Below, piece after piece: positions 44,678-54,947 of a stretch of 64,000 bases of DNA (positions are counted from its first letter, which is position 1; each line of letters opens with the position of its first letter). The translations under genes were made by a program, and so were the position numbers. The notes under the pieces were generated by a model. That model worked only from the letters and a program-made list of their open reading frames with translations. It made no database searches and had not been told where the DNA came from. Origin of the DNA: Acidobacteriota bacterium (GTDB lineage Bacteria; Acidobacteriota; Terriglobia; Terriglobales; Acidobacteriaceae); the NCBI GenBank assembly GCA_021813745.1, contig JAKAJO010000090.1, positions 1 to 64,000 of the forward strand, in the 5' to 3' direction.

Positions 44678-46252
44678 GTGGGCACTGAAAAGCGAATTCG
44701 CCGCGCACTTTTAAGCGTGACTGATAAATCGGGTCTGGTGGAATTTGCCCGGATTCTAGCCGGTTTCGATGTGGAGCTGATCTCCACCGGTGGCACGGCC
44801 CGCGCCCTGCGCGAAGCTGGGCTCGAAGTACAGGACATCAGTGACCTGACCGGGTTTCCTGAGATGCTGGATGGCCGGGTCAAAACGCTGCATCCGCGCG
44901 TGCATGGGGGACTTCTATATATCCGCGGGAACCCGGAGCATGAGGCCGCCATTTCGGCACACGGCATCCTGCCCATCGACATGGTCATCGTCAACTTGTA
45001 TGCGTTTGAGAAAACCGCCGCTCAGCCCGGCGTGTCGTTCGGACATCTGATTGAGAACATCGACATTGGCGGACCCTCGATGGTTCGTTCTGCCGCGAAG
45101 AACTTTGAAGATGTCGCCATCGTGACGCGTGTGGGCGACTATCCCGTCCTCATCGAAGAGTTGCAAGCCTCCCACGGATGCCTGAGCCGCGCGACGCGCT
45201 GGCGCCTGGCGCAGCAAGCCTTCGCCACAACGGCCGCTTACGATACCGCAATCGCTAACACGCTGGAACGGATCGTTGAGACACCCGTGCCAGGCGAACC
45301 TCCAATGACGAATGACAGCGCCCTGCCCTCCACATTGCGCATCAACATGCCGATGGCGCAGTCGCTGCGCTATGGCGAAAATCCGCATCAACACGCCGCG
45401 CTTTACACAGATGGAACGGGCCTTGGCGTAGCGGGCGCCACGCAACTGCAGGGCAAGGAGCTCAGTTACAACAACCTGGTGGATCTGGATGCCTGCTGGG
45501 AATTGACGCGTGAGTTTGATGAGCCCATGGTCGCCATCATCAAGCACACCAACCCATGCGGCGCGGCAACCGGCGCATCCGTCCTGGAAGCCTACCAGCG
45601 GGCGCTGGCCTGCGACCCAGTCTCCGCCTTTGGTGGCGTAATTGGGATCAACCGCATCGTCGATGGCGCAGCAGCGGAGGAGATCGCCAAGCTGTTTGTG
45701 GAGGCGATTGCGGCTCCGGGCTTCACGCAGGAAGCCAAGGATCGTTTTGCGACCAAGAAAAATCTTCGTCTCGTCGAAGTACGTCAAACTACTCCCCGAT
45801 TTGTCATCAAGCAGGTTTCGGGCGGACTCCTTGCACAGGATGCAGATACGGCACGGGTTACGGAATCCGAGATTAAAGTGGTGACTTGGCGGCCACCCAC
45901 CGCAGAAGAGTTGCGCAACCTGTTGTTTGCCTGGCGCGTATGCAAGCATGTGAAATCCAATGCGATTGTCTATGCCCGCGATAATCAAACTGTGGGGATT
46001 GGCGCCGGACAAATGAGCAGGGTGGATGCCGCCCGGTTTGGCGCGCAGAAGGCCGTTCTGTCTCTCAATGGAACGGTTGCCGCATCAGACGCTTTTTTCC
46101 CGTTCCCCGATGGGCTGGAAGCAGTTGCGGCGGCTGGCGCCACTGCGGTCATTCAACCCGGTGGCTCGGTCAAGGATCAGGATGTGATTGCTGCGGCGGA
46201 TCGCCTGGGCCTGGCCATGGTCTTTACTGGGATTCGCCACTTCCGCCACTGA
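44678..46252 (+). CDS. purH: Bifunctional AICAR formyltransferase / IMP cyclohydrolase
   Basis: Last two steps of purine synthesis. The 524-residue protein has the N-terminal MGS-like cyclohydrolase domain ([46 protein letters not shown]) and the C-terminal formyltransferase domain ([35 protein letters not shown]). The start is GTG at 44678 behind AAGGAG; the earlier frame overlaps the divergent rhomboid promoter region. Complete by eye. Confidence 0.95.
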   Translation: MGTEKRIRRALLSVTDKSGLVEFARILAGFDVELISTGGTARALREAGLEVQDISDLTGFPEMLDGRVKTLHPRVHGGLLYIRGNPEHEAAISAHGILPIDMVIVNLYAFEKTAAQPGVSFGHLIENIDIGGPSMVRSAAKNFEDVAIVTRVGDYPVLIEELQASHGCLSRATRWRLAQQAFATTAAYDTAIANTLERIVETPVPGEPPMTNDSALPSTLRINMPMAQSLRYGENPHQHAALYTDGTGLGVAGATQLQGKELSYNNLVDLDACWELTREFDEPMVAIIKHTNPCGAATGASVLEAYQRALACDPVSAFGGVIGINRIVDGAAAEEIAKLFVEAIAAPGFTQEAKDRFATKKNLRLVEVRQTTPRFVIKQVSGGLLAQDADTARVTESEIKVVTWRPPTAEELRNLLFAWRVCKHVKSNAIVYARDNQTVGIGAGQMSRVDAARFGAQKAVLSLNGTVAASDAFFPFPDGLEAVAAAGATAVIQPGGSVKDQDVIAAADRLGLAMVFTGIRHFRH

Positions 46253-46295
46253 AGTTGGTGCGGAGATGTTTGGCCGTCTTGGACCGGCAAAAATT

Positions 46296-46378
46296 GCCGC
46301 GGGGCGTCTGCGTCGCGGCACGGTCCAGGCATCCGTGCCGGATTGCGATGCCATCCAACCAGAAGGCCGCGGGGCGTC
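46296..46378. repeat. Two 13-bp direct repeats 70 bp apart
   Basis: GCCGCGGGGCGTC occurs at 46296-46308 and again at 46366-46378, in the 269-bp non-coding gap between purH and the TPR gene. No other feature is seen in this gap. Confidence 0.5.
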
Positions 46379-46521
46379 AAATTACCGACGAGAGCAAGCA
46401 TCCGCAACAATTCGAAGGTAAAATCGTCATTAAGTATGGGCGTGGTGCTCTCGGACCCTCTGCCATCCACCTTTCGACCAATCTGGATGGAGCGCAGGCG
46501 GGTTCTTCCGGCTCGAAAGGC

Positions 46522-48681
46522 ATGGATTCCCCAAGGATGAAGAAACTAATTCGCTACCAGACAATAACTTGGACGCTTTCAGCCGCTGCGTTTTTCTTTG
46601 TTGCAGGTGCGGTCCATGGCCAGATGCCTGCGAAAAATGCAACGCCAGGCGGGACGCCGGTGGCGAACTCAGCCAAGAGCCCGGACCACGTAGGTGCCTC
46701 GGAATCTGACCGCGCCAAGGCGTATTTTCACGACGCTATGGCGGCTGTTTATGAAGATGAAGCGATCTCGACCGGTCAGCCGGAGTACGTTGCGCATGCG
46801 ATTGAGGAGTACAAGTCCGCTCTGAATGGTGACCCAACCTCCCCTTCGTTGAATAATGCACTCGCAGATCTCTACTTAAGGACGGGGCAAGCGCAGCAGG
46901 CCGCTGCAACAGCACGTGCGTTGCTCAAAGCACATCCAGATGATCTGGATGCACACAAGCTGCTCGGCCGTATCTATCTGCGGCAATTGAGCGAGGCGCA
47001 GAATGCCGTCTCGTCGTCTTCGCCGTCGGGCAACGTTCTGGATGAAGCGATCGCCGAGTTTGAGAAGATCGTAGCGCTCCAGCCGAAATCCGTCGAAGAC
47101 CACATGGTGCTTGGTCAGCTTTACAACGTAAAGCACGAATCTGCCAAGGCCGCGGACCAGTTTCAGATTGCGCGCAGTATCGAGCCGGACTCTGAGGAAG
47201 CCATTCTGAATCTTGCCCGCCTGTATGCGGAAAACAACGACGTGGCGCATGCAGCGAAGGTGATTGAAGATGTCCCGGCCGCGGACCGCACTGCCAAGAT
47301 GGAATCGGCGCTGGGCGCAGCTTACGAACAACTGAAGGAGCCGAAGCAGGCTATTGCCGCCTATCAGCGGGCGGCCAACCTGGATCCCGGCGACCTGCGG
47401 GTGCTGAATGCGCTGGCACAATCCTTGCTGAACGACGATCAGCTCGATGGCGCGCTCAAGGCTTATCAGAATCTTGCCAATGCAGATCCCGAGGATACAG
47501 GAGCCCTGATCCACATCAGCGAGATCCAGCGCAGGCAGGGCAAGTATGAAGATGCCCTGGCGACGATTCGCAAGGCCGTGCAAAAGGATCCGGATTCTCT
47601 TGAAGCGGGATACAACGAAGGATTGCTTCTCGATGTGTTGGGACGCTACGACGAAGCGGTGAAAGTCTATCAACACATGGTCGACCTGACTTCTCACGCC
47701 AACGGGGCTTATACGGCTGAAGAGAAGAATAACCGCGGAATCTTTCTGGATCGACTTGGCGCCCTGTATCACGAGGAGAACAAGACCGATCTCGCCATAG
47801 CAACCTACCAGAAGCTGATTGAACTGGGTGGCGATCAGGCGCTGAGGGGCTATCAGGGAGAGGTCGATACCTATCGCGACGCCAAGATGTTCGACAAAGC
47901 AATCGATGTGGCCCGTAAGGCAGTCGCGACCGACCCCAAGAACAACGATCTGAAGTTAATGCTGGCGGGCGAACTTGCCGATCAAGCCAATCCCGATGAA
48001 GGCATCGCACTGGCCAAGAGCCTTCTGAACAATAGCGACAAGGACCGCGTGGTGTGGCTCACTTTAGCCCAGATTGACATACGGCTGCGACGCTGGAAGG
48101 ATGCGGAGGACGCCCTCAATAAGGCAGCCGCCCTGACGACAAAGAAGGATGACCGCGTCTACGTTCTTTTCCTGCGCGGCGCCCTGGCCGAACGCCAGAA
48201 GCATGATAGCGAAGCGGAGCAGTTCTTCCATCAGGTACTGGACATCGATCCTAACAATGCAATGACGATGAACTATCTGGGTTACATGTACGCGGACAAG
48301 AGCACTCATCTGCCCGAGGCACTGAAGCTCATCCGCAAAGCCGTGGAACTTGACCCCATGAACGGCGCTTACCTGGACTCGCTTGGTTGGGTGTACTTCA
48401 AGATGGGGCAATATGAACTGGCCGAAGAGAACTTACGCCAGGCCGTTGAGCGCGATCAGACCGACCCAACAGTGCATGACCACCTCGGCGATCTTTACGA
48501 GAAGACGGGTCGCATTCGGCTGGCCGCGGCGCAGTGGGAATTGTCGCTGAACGAGTATGCCAAGTCAGCGCCGGCGGATGTGGAAGCATCAGACGTCGCG
48601 AAAGTGCAGCACAAACTTGAGAATGCGCGCGTGAAGCTGGCTAAGGAAGACAGCCTCATCGCTCCCGCAAAGCCCGAGTAG
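46522..48681 (+). CDS. Exported TPR-repeat protein
   Basis: About 719 residues, with a signal peptide (LIRYQTITWTLSAAAFFFVAGAVHGQ) and then about fifteen TPR-like repeats through the whole length, for example SLNNALADLYLRTGQAQQAA, GAYLDSLGWVYFKMGQYELAEENL and VHDHLGDLYEKTGRIRLAA. The C-terminal region resembles exported TPR proteins of Gram-negatives that end in a LGYMYADKST type motif. Probably a periplasmic or outer-membrane scaffold. The start could be 46522 or 46537; GAAAGG precedes the former. A bidirectional terminator follows. Confidence 0.82.
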   Translation: MDSPRMKKLIRYQTITWTLSAAAFFFVAGAVHGQMPAKNATPGGTPVANSAKSPDHVGASESDRAKAYFHDAMAAVYEDEAISTGQPEYVAHAIEEYKSALNGDPTSPSLNNALADLYLRTGQAQQAAATARALLKAHPDDLDAHKLLGRIYLRQLSEAQNAVSSSSPSGNVLDEAIAEFEKIVALQPKSVEDHMVLGQLYNVKHESAKAADQFQIARSIEPDSEEAILNLARLYAENNDVAHAAKVIEDVPAADRTAKMESALGAAYEQLKEPKQAIAAYQRAANLDPGDLRVLNALAQSLLNDDQLDGALKAYQNLANADPEDTGALIHISEIQRRQGKYEDALATIRKAVQKDPDSLEAGYNEGLLLDVLGRYDEAVKVYQHMVDLTSHANGAYTAEEKNNRGIFLDRLGALYHEENKTDLAIATYQKLIELGGDQALRGYQGEVDTYRDAKMFDKAIDVARKAVATDPKNNDLKLMLAGELADQANPDEGIALAKSLLNNSDKDRVVWLTLAQIDIRLRRWKDAEDALNKAAALTTKKDDRVYVLFLRGALAERQKHDSEAEQFFHQVLDIDPNNAMTMNYLGYMYADKSTHLPEALKLIRKAVELDPMNGAYLDSLGWVYFKMGQYELAEENLRQAVERDQTDPTVHDHLGDLYEKTGRIRLAAAQWELSLNEYAKSAPADVEASDVAKVQHKLENARVKLAKEDSLIAPAKPE

Positions 48682-48711
48682 CGGACCCACTTCATTCACT
48701 TCATCGCAGGA

Positions 48712-48754
48712 AAAAGCGGCAAGTTCTGAATAGGCCTCAGAACTTGCCGCTTTT
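48712..48754. terminator. Bidirectional intrinsic terminator
   Basis: An 18-bp perfect stem (48712-48729 with 48737-48754) has a 7-nt loop ATAGGCC. The outer ends are AAAA on the left and TTTT on the right, so each strand reads a GC-rich hairpin followed by T residues. It lies between the convergent TPR and sugar-binding protein genes. Confidence 0.92.
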
Positions 48755-48806
48755 CATTCCCAGGTGTCCCGGCCCGCAAGCTGAAGCGAGCCAAGCTCAC
48801 TCCACA

Positions 48807-49793
48807 TCACTTGGCCTGCCCCGCAGCGGTCTGATAGAGATCGAGATTCTCTTTGTCCACCAGCGTCGTCCCCGTGTCGACAAAAACAGGATAGGGAGAC
48901 AAAGGATCGGAGGCGTAGTCCTTGGTCAGGCTCGGAGGTGGATTATGGAAGATCTCATCCAAAGCCTTGAGCCCGAAATAGCCCATCGTAAAGGGCTTTT
49001 GTGCAATGGTGGAGTCAATCGTTCCTGCCTTGATGCCATCCAGCGTGTCCTGATTCGCATCCCATGCAATCAGAACGCGATCGGTTAGATTGGCTCGTCG
49101 GACGGCATCGGAGACCGGCTTGCCACAGGCCGACTCCAGACAGACAATGGCATCGATTTTCTTTGGACCTGTCAGCGCAAGATACTCCTGCGCCTTGTCA
49201 AAGGCAATGCGCGGATCGCTCTTGGTGTCCACCGTATCGACAATGTGAATGTCAGGCCGGCTCTCCAGCTCATCCTTGAAGCCCCGCATGCGATCTTCGA
49301 TGTTCGGCTGCCCAGCCAAAGTGAAGAAAACGACGTTGCCTTTGCCGCCTAGCTTTTCGATCAGCCGCTTGCCACCCATTCTTCCGGCTTCGATATTGTT
49401 GGTTCCGATGAAATAGAGCCGGTGGCTTCCGGGATCATCGGAGTCGATGGTAATCACCGGAATCCCTGCCTGTACCGCCGCGTCAATGCCCGACTGAAGG
49501 GCGCTCACGTCGGCCACTGAGATAAGAATGCCCGCCGGCTTGGCAGAAGTGGCCTTTTGCAGCTCACTTAACTCTGCCTGAGGATCGTAATTGTCCGGGC
49601 CGACCACCCGGGCAGTGACCCCATACTGGGCTGCGGCGCGATTGAAGCCAGCCGCCACGGACTTCCAATAGGGCAGGGCCGAGTTGGCGCTGACCATGTA
49701 AAAAACTTCCTTCTGCGAGTGCCGCTGGCAGCCAGACATGCAAACCACTCCAAGAGCCAGTGCACCCCACCCAATCCGTTGGATGATCTTCAT
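48807..49793 (-). CDS. Periplasmic sugar-binding lipoprotein (RbsB-like)
   Basis: A type I periplasmic binding protein of 328 residues with a lipobox at the N-terminus (CMSGC). Characteristic segments are ALPYWKSVAAGFNRAA, LISVADVSALQSGIDAAVQAGIPVITIDSD and NNIEAGRMGGKRL. Such proteins feed ribose, xylose or similar sugars to ABC importers or act in sensing. No permease or ATPase lies beside it. GGGAGGGG precedes the start. The terminator at 48712-48754 ends it. Confidence 0.87.
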   Translation of the reverse strand: MKIIQRIGWGALALGVVCMSGCQRHSQKEVFYMVSANSALPYWKSVAAGFNRAAAQYGVTARVVGPDNYDPQAELSELQKATSAKPAGILISVADVSALQSGIDAAVQAGIPVITIDSDDPGSHRLYFIGTNNIEAGRMGGKRLIEKLGGKGNVVFFTLAGQPNIEDRMRGFKDELESRPDIHIVDTVDTKSDPRIAFDKAQEYLALTGPKKIDAIVCLESACGKPVSDAVRRANLTDRVLIAWDANQDTLDGIKAGTIDSTIAQKPFTMGYFGLKALDEIFHNPPPSLTKDYASDPLSPYPVFVDTGTTLVDKENLDLYQTAAGQAK

Positions 49794-50040
49794 CTTCCCC
49801 TCCCTGGTCCAGATTTGGGAATCTTGCGGACACCGGACTTCAGCTCCCGATGCCCCTCGCGAAAAGTTCGGCAGGATGGTACTCCCGGCTGAGCCCCGTT
49901 GTCCAATGGAGACCTTAATTTACGACAATGCCAGCCCTGACTTCTTGCCAGCAGTGACTTGGCTCACAATGCACGGCATGGCTGCATGGACCGCGGTAAC
50001 TGGGGTATAAGGGGACATAGACGCCAGGTTGCGACGAAGA

Positions 50041-51201
50041 ATGCACAGACTGTCCAATCCGCCTGCACAACTCCCGGCTGGCATCGCCGTGGAGGCGGAT
50101 GGTGCGCTTGCGGCCCGTGCATACGCCGAGCCTGATCATCCTTATCGGACCCCGTTTGCACGAGACAGCGCCCGCATTCTGCACGCTCGCGCTTTTCGAC
50201 GTTTGGCAGGAAAGACCCAGGTCTTCAACAGGTTGCCGGGGGAGCGGACCAGCGATCACTTTCGCAGTCGCCTGACTCACACGCTCGAGGTCGCGCAGAT
50301 CTCCCGCACTCTGGCGCAGGCGCTGGGACTGAACGCCGAGCTGGCTGAAGCACTCGCTCTCACTCACGACATTGGCCACCCGCCATTTGGTCATGCAGGG
50401 GAAAAGGCGCTCGATCGTGCCTTGCGTGCCTACGGTCTGAGCTTTGATCACAACCTGCACGCCTTGCGGATCGTAACCTGGTTTGAAGAACGGTACGCAG
50501 ACTTTCGGGGTCTCAACCTGACACTGGGAGTCCGGGAAGGCATCATCAAGCATTCCCATGACTATGCGCCGGCAAGCCATCCTGATCTGGCCGACTATTT
50601 TCTTGATCTGTTCCCGCCGCTCGAAGCCCAACTCATCGACTTAACCGATGAGATTGCCTATTTGACGGCCGATCTCGACGATGGCCTTGATTCGGGGATC
50701 CTATCCCTGGACCACGTTCGGGAAGAGGTTGCCCTCTTTCGAAGATGCCACGATGCAGTGCTCGCCAAACATCCCACGGCTCCTCCCAGGCTGACTGCGA
50801 ACGAAGCGCTCCGCAGCATGTTGAATGCTCTGGTCACGGATTTGCTCGAAGAGGTTCAGCGCAGAGTGCAGAGCCAGGGTGCCACAACCCTCGATGCCAT
50901 TCGCCAAGCGCCGGCGCGGATTGCGGCGCTGAGCCCTTCAATGGAAGCTGACCGCGCCACGGCCAAGGACTTCCTGTATTCCGCTCTCTACAATTCGCCA
51001 TTGATGATCGATGCTCATCACCATGCCGACGAGGTCGTCTCGGATCTCTTCACGTCGCTGATGGAGGATCCTTCCGGCCTGCCGCCCGATCACCTGCAGC
51101 ACATTGCCTCACAAGGGCTGGCGCGCACAGTCGCTGATTATCTTGCCGGCATGACAGATAGCTATATTGAACAGGCCTGGCTTCGCCTTCATTCTGAGTG
51201 A
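50041..51201 (+). CDS. dgt: Deoxyguanosinetriphosphate triphosphohydrolase-like protein
   Basis: The HD-domain dNTPase of 386 residues removes triphosphate from dGTP or other dNTPs. Motifs are RDSARILHARAFRRLAGKTQVF at the N-terminus, SRLTHTLEV, and LTHDIGHPPFGHAGE with the HD metal ligands; DEIAYLTADLDDGL supplies the last Asp. It is the shorter form without the E. coli insert. Start at ATG 50041; an in-frame TTG at 50029 is possible. Confidence 0.9.
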   Translation: MHRLSNPPAQLPAGIAVEADGALAARAYAEPDHPYRTPFARDSARILHARAFRRLAGKTQVFNRLPGERTSDHFRSRLTHTLEVAQISRTLAQALGLNAELAEALALTHDIGHPPFGHAGEKALDRALRAYGLSFDHNLHALRIVTWFEERYADFRGLNLTLGVREGIIKHSHDYAPASHPDLADYFLDLFPPLEAQLIDLTDEIAYLTADLDDGLDSGILSLDHVREEVALFRRCHDAVLAKHPTAPPRLTANEALRSMLNALVTDLLEEVQRRVQSQGATTLDAIRQAPARIAALSPSMEADRATAKDFLYSALYNSPLMIDAHHHADEVVSDLFTSLMEDPSGLPPDHLQHIASQGLARTVADYLAGMTDSYIEQAWLRLHSE

Positions 51202-51315
51202 ACCATTCGACCCGGCCAGTTGTACCAATTTTTGCTGAATCTGTGGTGCGTCGGGCACGCGGCACTTAGCCGAATAGCAACGAGCCCAACCGAACGTGCC
51301 CGCGCCTTCACCCCA

Positions 51316-52341
51316 CTACTGAACTGTTCCCTGGGGACGCAGGCGACGAAGATCCAACGCACATTCAACGGCATTCTGGGCATAGAGACGCAGATTGTCG
51401 GAGGCGGCCCAGAGCCAAAAGCGGGAGCATTCCCCCGGATTCCTTTCGCTGGGCTCTGGACGCAATCGAATGAGCACATCATTTTGCCCGGTCGCAGCTA
51501 GATTTGATGGCGAATCGGTGTCTTCGAGGACAAGATCCAGGTGATCTCCTCCCATTGCTTCTTCTAATGCGGTGATTGCAACGAGACGATCCATCTCCAC
51601 GGCAATGGAGAATGTGTGTCCGTGAAAGACCGGCGCCTGAATCGCCTGCAGCGAAAGAGCGCGGGCTGTCTGGCCAGCCAGTGCGTTGACGTGGCGACGA
51701 ATCCGTGTCTCCGATGACTTCAGGCTGGCGACCGCCCCCTCGCCAAAGCCGGAAAGCAGATTGTAGGCCGACTGCGCATCGTAGATGACCTTGGGCAGCC
51801 CTTGAAAGCTGAGCAGGTTCACGGTCTGTTGGTGGAGTTCGTCCAAAGCGCCTCGACCAAATTCGCTTGCAGGCAACAGCAACGTGGCCGATGCCGACCG
51901 CACCGGCGCAATCTGTCCAAGGCGTTCAAGAATCAGGGCCAGGACGATGGCGGCCGGATGCGCCGGAACGATGGCTGGAGTGAACAGGTCTGCACTACCT
52001 GCGTCGTGGCTTATCCTTGGGGCCCGCACCAAAACACCGTTTTCCTGATCAAGCGCCCCGGTGAGATCGAGCACGGTAGAGCCGGCCCGCAAAGCTTGAT
52101 GCCAGTACTTGCGGGTGAGGGACTCGCCGCCACAAAAAAACGTAAAGTCCATATGCTCGAACGCATCTGCGCCCATCGAATGCACAAACGTAATCTCGTC
52201 GCCCACCTGATAGAGTTGGCCTTCTGCGTCTTCCTCGTCCATCAGCACAACGTGACTGGCCCCAAGGGGCGAGTCAGAGAGCGCGTCTTTCAATTCTTTG
52301 CCCAACAGGGTCGCTGCACCAGCAATTGCAATTCTGTACAC
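51316..52341 (-). CDS. Usg-like aspartate-semialdehyde dehydrogenase homologue lacking the catalytic Cys
   Basis: The 341-residue protein has the ASADH fold: IAIAGAATLLGKELKDAL (NADP loop), FFCGGESLTRKYW and a dimerisation domain with VFHGHTFSIAVEM near its end. The nucleophile segment, normally NPNCST, reads VPAHPA with His128 in the Cys position. Normal thiol catalysis is therefore not possible, as in Usg-type paralogues of unknown function. It is 25 nt downstream of pssA, so it is the third gene of psd-pssA-usg. Confidence 0.78.
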   Translation of the reverse strand: MYRIAIAGAATLLGKELKDALSDSPLGASHVVLMDEEDAEGQLYQVGDEITFVHSMGADAFEHMDFTFFCGGESLTRKYWHQALRAGSTVLDLTGALDQENGVLVRAPRISHDAGSADLFTPAIVPAHPAAIVLALILERLGQIAPVRSASATLLLPASEFGRGALDELHQQTVNLLSFQGLPKVIYDAQSAYNLLSGFGEGAVASLKSSETRIRRHVNALAGQTARALSLQAIQAPVFHGHTFSIAVEMDRLVAITALEEAMGGDHLDLVLEDTDSPSNLAATGQNDVLIRLRPEPSERNPGECSRFWLWAASDNLRLYAQNAVECALDLRRLRPQGTVQ

Positions 52342-52366
52342 AAGATCCTCTTCACGTTACAGCAGA

Positions 52367-53263
52367 CTAAGAACGGGTGGCAGAGTGGGATTCGCTTGGG
52401 GGGGAACCCGCTATGCTATCCGCTTCCATGGAGAAGCGGCGACGCCTGGACCACGAATAAGCCGCTCGCGCCCAGATGCCTGAAAACATGTATGCAAGAG
52501 CTCCGAGGAAGAGTACGACCTGAGAGTAGCGAATGCTGACGTAAGTTATGACCGAAAGCAAAAGCAGCAACTGAAATGGGTGCCTTCGCGTCAGGTTGAT
52601 CTCTTTGCCAGACCAGAAACGCCACGTACTGACCATGAGGAATCCGGTGAAACCCACGAGCAAGAGCCACGGAATAGCGACCCACCACGCCTGTACCGGA
52701 ATCCCATAGCAAAGATGAATGGTCGACGCGAGCAACCCAGCAGCCGCCGGAATCGGCATGCCGACGAAATATTTCCGGCCCGGCCTGCCCGGATTGCGTG
52801 GCTGCGCATCGTGGCTGATATTGAAGCGAGCCAACCGCGAAGCCCCGCCAATCAGGTAAAGAAAGCAGATGAACGCTCCAGCCTGGATCAGATGCAGGCG
52901 GAGCTGGGGATTGATTGAATCGGGGAGAAAATGAAAGCCCCAGACAAAAGCCAGAAGGCTGGGCGCCACTCCGAAAGTGATGACGTCGGCCAAAGAATCC
53001 AGCTCTTTGCCGAAGTCGCTGCAGGTGTTGGTCAGGCGTGCGATGCGGCCGTCGAGAGCATCAAAGGGAATCGCGAAGAGGATGGCGATCGCCGCCCAGT
53101 CCAGATGCACCTCCGCATTGCCGCTAATGGCCGCCAGCGTCTGCGTAATGGAAAAATAACCTGCGCCAATGTTGCCCGCCGTGAAAAATGACGGAAGCAG
53201 GAACATCCCGCGCCGCAGCCGCGCCTGCGCTCGTTGCCGGGCCAGGACAGCGTCGCGATCCAT
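52367..53263 (-). CDS. pssA: CDP-diacylglycerol-serine O-phosphatidyltransferase
   Basis: Makes phosphatidylserine from CDP-diacylglycerol and serine in the membrane. The 298-residue protein has about eight helices and a full CDP-alcohol phosphotransferase motif: DGRIAR, eight residues, then G-x3-D-x3-D (GKELDSLAD). The start at 53263 overlaps the psd stop (TGATG), with GGAGG upstream. Followed by the Usg-like gene. Confidence 0.93.
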   Translation of the reverse strand: MDRDAVLARQRAQARLRRGMFLLPSFFTAGNIGAGYFSITQTLAAISGNAEVHLDWAAIAILFAIPFDALDGRIARLTNTCSDFGKELDSLADVITFGVAPSLLAFVWGFHFLPDSINPQLRLHLIQAGAFICFLYLIGGASRLARFNISHDAQPRNPGRPGRKYFVGMPIPAAAGLLASTIHLCYGIPVQAWWVAIPWLLLVGFTGFLMVSTWRFWSGKEINLTRRHPFQLLLLLSVITYVSIRYSQVVLFLGALAYMFSGIWARAAYSWSRRRRFSMEADSIAGSPPSESHSATRS

Positions 53264-53961
53264 CACTTCGCGCCTCCGCCTTGCGAACCTGAGGGAAACA
53301 ATCTCCCCTGAGCTGGAGTGAGGCTTGAATCGCCGGAGACTTGAGACTTTGGCATCGCAGCCAGAACACTGGCCCCGCCCCGCACGCGCTCTCCAACCTT
53401 GACTCGCAGCTCCGCTTCAGCAGGCAGGATTACATCCACGCGCGACCCAAACTTGATGAGGCCCACGCGTTGCCCGCGCTCCACACGATCTCCCTCGCGG
53501 TAATTGAAGACGATGCGACGGGCCAAAAGTCCGGCAATCTGCTTGAAGGTCACTTCATATCCCGAGCCTTGAACCGTGACCACGTTCTGCTCATTACGTT
53601 CCGCTGAGGCGGGATTCATTGCATTGAGATACAGACCCTTCTGGTAGCGCACGGAAGTAAGAACTCCGGCAATCGGCGAGCGGTTTACATGAACATCAAA
53701 AACGCTGAGAAAGATGCTGATGCGCTGGCGGGGGCCACCCGGAGTGTCAATGGAAACCGTCTCTGTCACCAGTCCGTCCCCTGGCGAAACAATAAGGCCC
53801 ACTCCGTCGGGTATTGCACGCTCAGGGTCACGGAAGAACCACAGGAAAAAAGCCGCGAGAAGAACCGGGATCAGCGCCCACGCCCAGCCGTGGGTAGCCC
53901 AGACCACCGCTCCCGCCACCACCAACAGAGTCAACCCGTAAATGTAACCGTCACGAACCAT
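53263..53961 (-). CDS. psd: Phosphatidylserine decarboxylase (short type)
   Basis: Converts phosphatidylserine to phosphatidylethanolamine. The protein of 232 residues is the short archaeal/bacterial type with an N-terminal membrane helix pair (about 5-45). It has [27 protein letters not shown] and the self-cleavage site IKFGSRVDV, where the Ser becomes the pyruvoyl group. It is coupled to pssA by a 1-nt overlap. Start at 53961 has GGGGA; a TTG at 53970 is in frame. Confidence 0.93.
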   Translation of the reverse strand: MVRDGYIYGLTLLVVAGAVVWATHGWAWALIPVLLAAFFLWFFRDPERAIPDGVGLIVSPGDGLVTETVSIDTPGGPRQRISIFLSVFDVHVNRSPIAGVLTSVRYQKGLYLNAMNPASAERNEQNVVTVQGSGYEVTFKQIAGLLARRIVFNYREGDRVERGQRVGLIKFGSRVDVILPAEAELRVKVGERVRGGASVLAAMPKSQVSGDSSLTPAQGRLFPSGSQGGGAK

Positions 53962-54086
53962 AGTCCCCAACGATTATACGGTTCAACCCCGGTGGAGGGC
54001 CGCACACAAGCACACTCAAAGTGCCGTGAGCGGCGCAGGTAACCTCGCCGTCCGCTGCACACCCGCCCGCTTCCCAGGGATTCGCG

Positions 54087-54296
54087 CTACACCGCAACCG
54101 CTAAGCGATGCTCCAGTGCGAAAATCAGATCTTTGGCGTGAAGCTTGAGCTTCTTCAGGCGGACCTCTTCGAGCTGCTCTTCGGCGGACAGATAGGGCTT
54201 TTGAAGCAACTCTTCCAACCGCTGAGCGTAGCGACGGTGTTCGGTGTGCAGACGTTCAAGTTCTTCGCTCAGCGTGGAATCCTTGATCTCATCCAT
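54087..54296 (-). CDS. Small DUF465-like coiled-coil protein
   Basis: A 69-residue soluble helical protein: LSEELERLHTEHRRYAQRLEELL, then LEEVRLKKLKLHAKDLIFALEH. The pattern of a short helix, a break and an LKKxKLxxKD helix is that of DUF465 (YdcH). Function unknown. The ATG at 54296 has GGAGGTG upstream at good spacing; the longer frame adds unlikely sequence. Confidence 0.72.
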   Translation of the reverse strand: MDEIKDSTLSEELERLHTEHRRYAQRLEELLQKPYLSAEEQLEEVRLKKLKLHAKDLIFALEHRLAVAV

Positions 54297-54440
54297 CAAG
54301 CACCTCCATGGGTTGTAGAACATTAACATATAGCGCCAGCCGCCCCCTTTGAGCAAGCGGGAATCTGACAGAAAAAGAAGCGCAGCTGTGGAATTTGGCG
54401 TTCGGCGCCAACTTGCGTGATGAGCGTCACTCAGAAGCAA

Positions 54441-54947
54441 TCAAGTATGAGGAACGTCCGTCGCAGCGCACTCTTTGAGGCGAATCTGCATGAGGATGGC
54501 ATCTTCTGGCGGGTCAGCGTAATAGCGCAGCCGGCGCGCTGTTTCGCGGAATCCCAGCTTCTGATACATACTCAGCGCCGGTTGGTTGGACGCACGAACT
54601 TCCAGCAGGGTCTCGGTCACCTGCCTCCTGCGCAGCTCGTTAGCCAGAGCGTTCCACAGGGCTTTCGCCACACCTTGCCGTTGAAATACCGGGGCAATGC
54701 CGATGCATTCCAGCTCCGATTCCGGAGGGACCATGCCGACCACGGCAAATCCGGCCAGCGCTTCCGTCCCGGTTGCCACTGCGCCAAAAGCAATGCGCTG
54801 CGGCAACGTGCCGGGCGTCAGGGCGGCAAGGTAGGCTTCACGGGACCACCGAGGCATCTCAGGGAGAGACGCTGCAATCGCAAGCATGGAGTCGAGGTCG
54901 GACACGGTCATCGGCCGGATCCTGAAACCCGGACTGCCCGGTCTCAT
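54441..54947 (-). CDS. rimI: GNAT acetyltransferase, RimI type
   Basis: The 168-residue acetyltransferase has the acetyl-CoA motif ECIGIAPVFQRQGVAKALWNAL and the C-terminal LLEVRASNQPALSMYQKLGF typical of RimI, the N-terminal acetyltransferase of ribosomal protein S18. It overlaps tsaB by ATGA; the tsaB-rimI pairing is widespread. Confidence 0.85.
   Translation of the reverse strand: MRPGSPGFRIRPMTVSDLDSMLAIAASLPEMPRWSREAYLAALTPGTLPQRIAFGAVATGTEALAGFAVVGMVPPESELECIGIAPVFQRQGVAKALWNALANELRRRQVTETLLEVRASNQPALSMYQKLGFRETARRLRYYADPPEDAILMQIRLKECAATDVPHT

Noticed and set aside
44915-46012. Long antisense frame (365 codons) over purH
   Set aside because: The sense strand encodes a complete PurH; the antisense product has no recognisable motif.
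46876-47772. Antisense frame (298 codons) over the TPR gene
   Set aside because: Repeats on the sense strand are clear; the antisense frame is a shadow.
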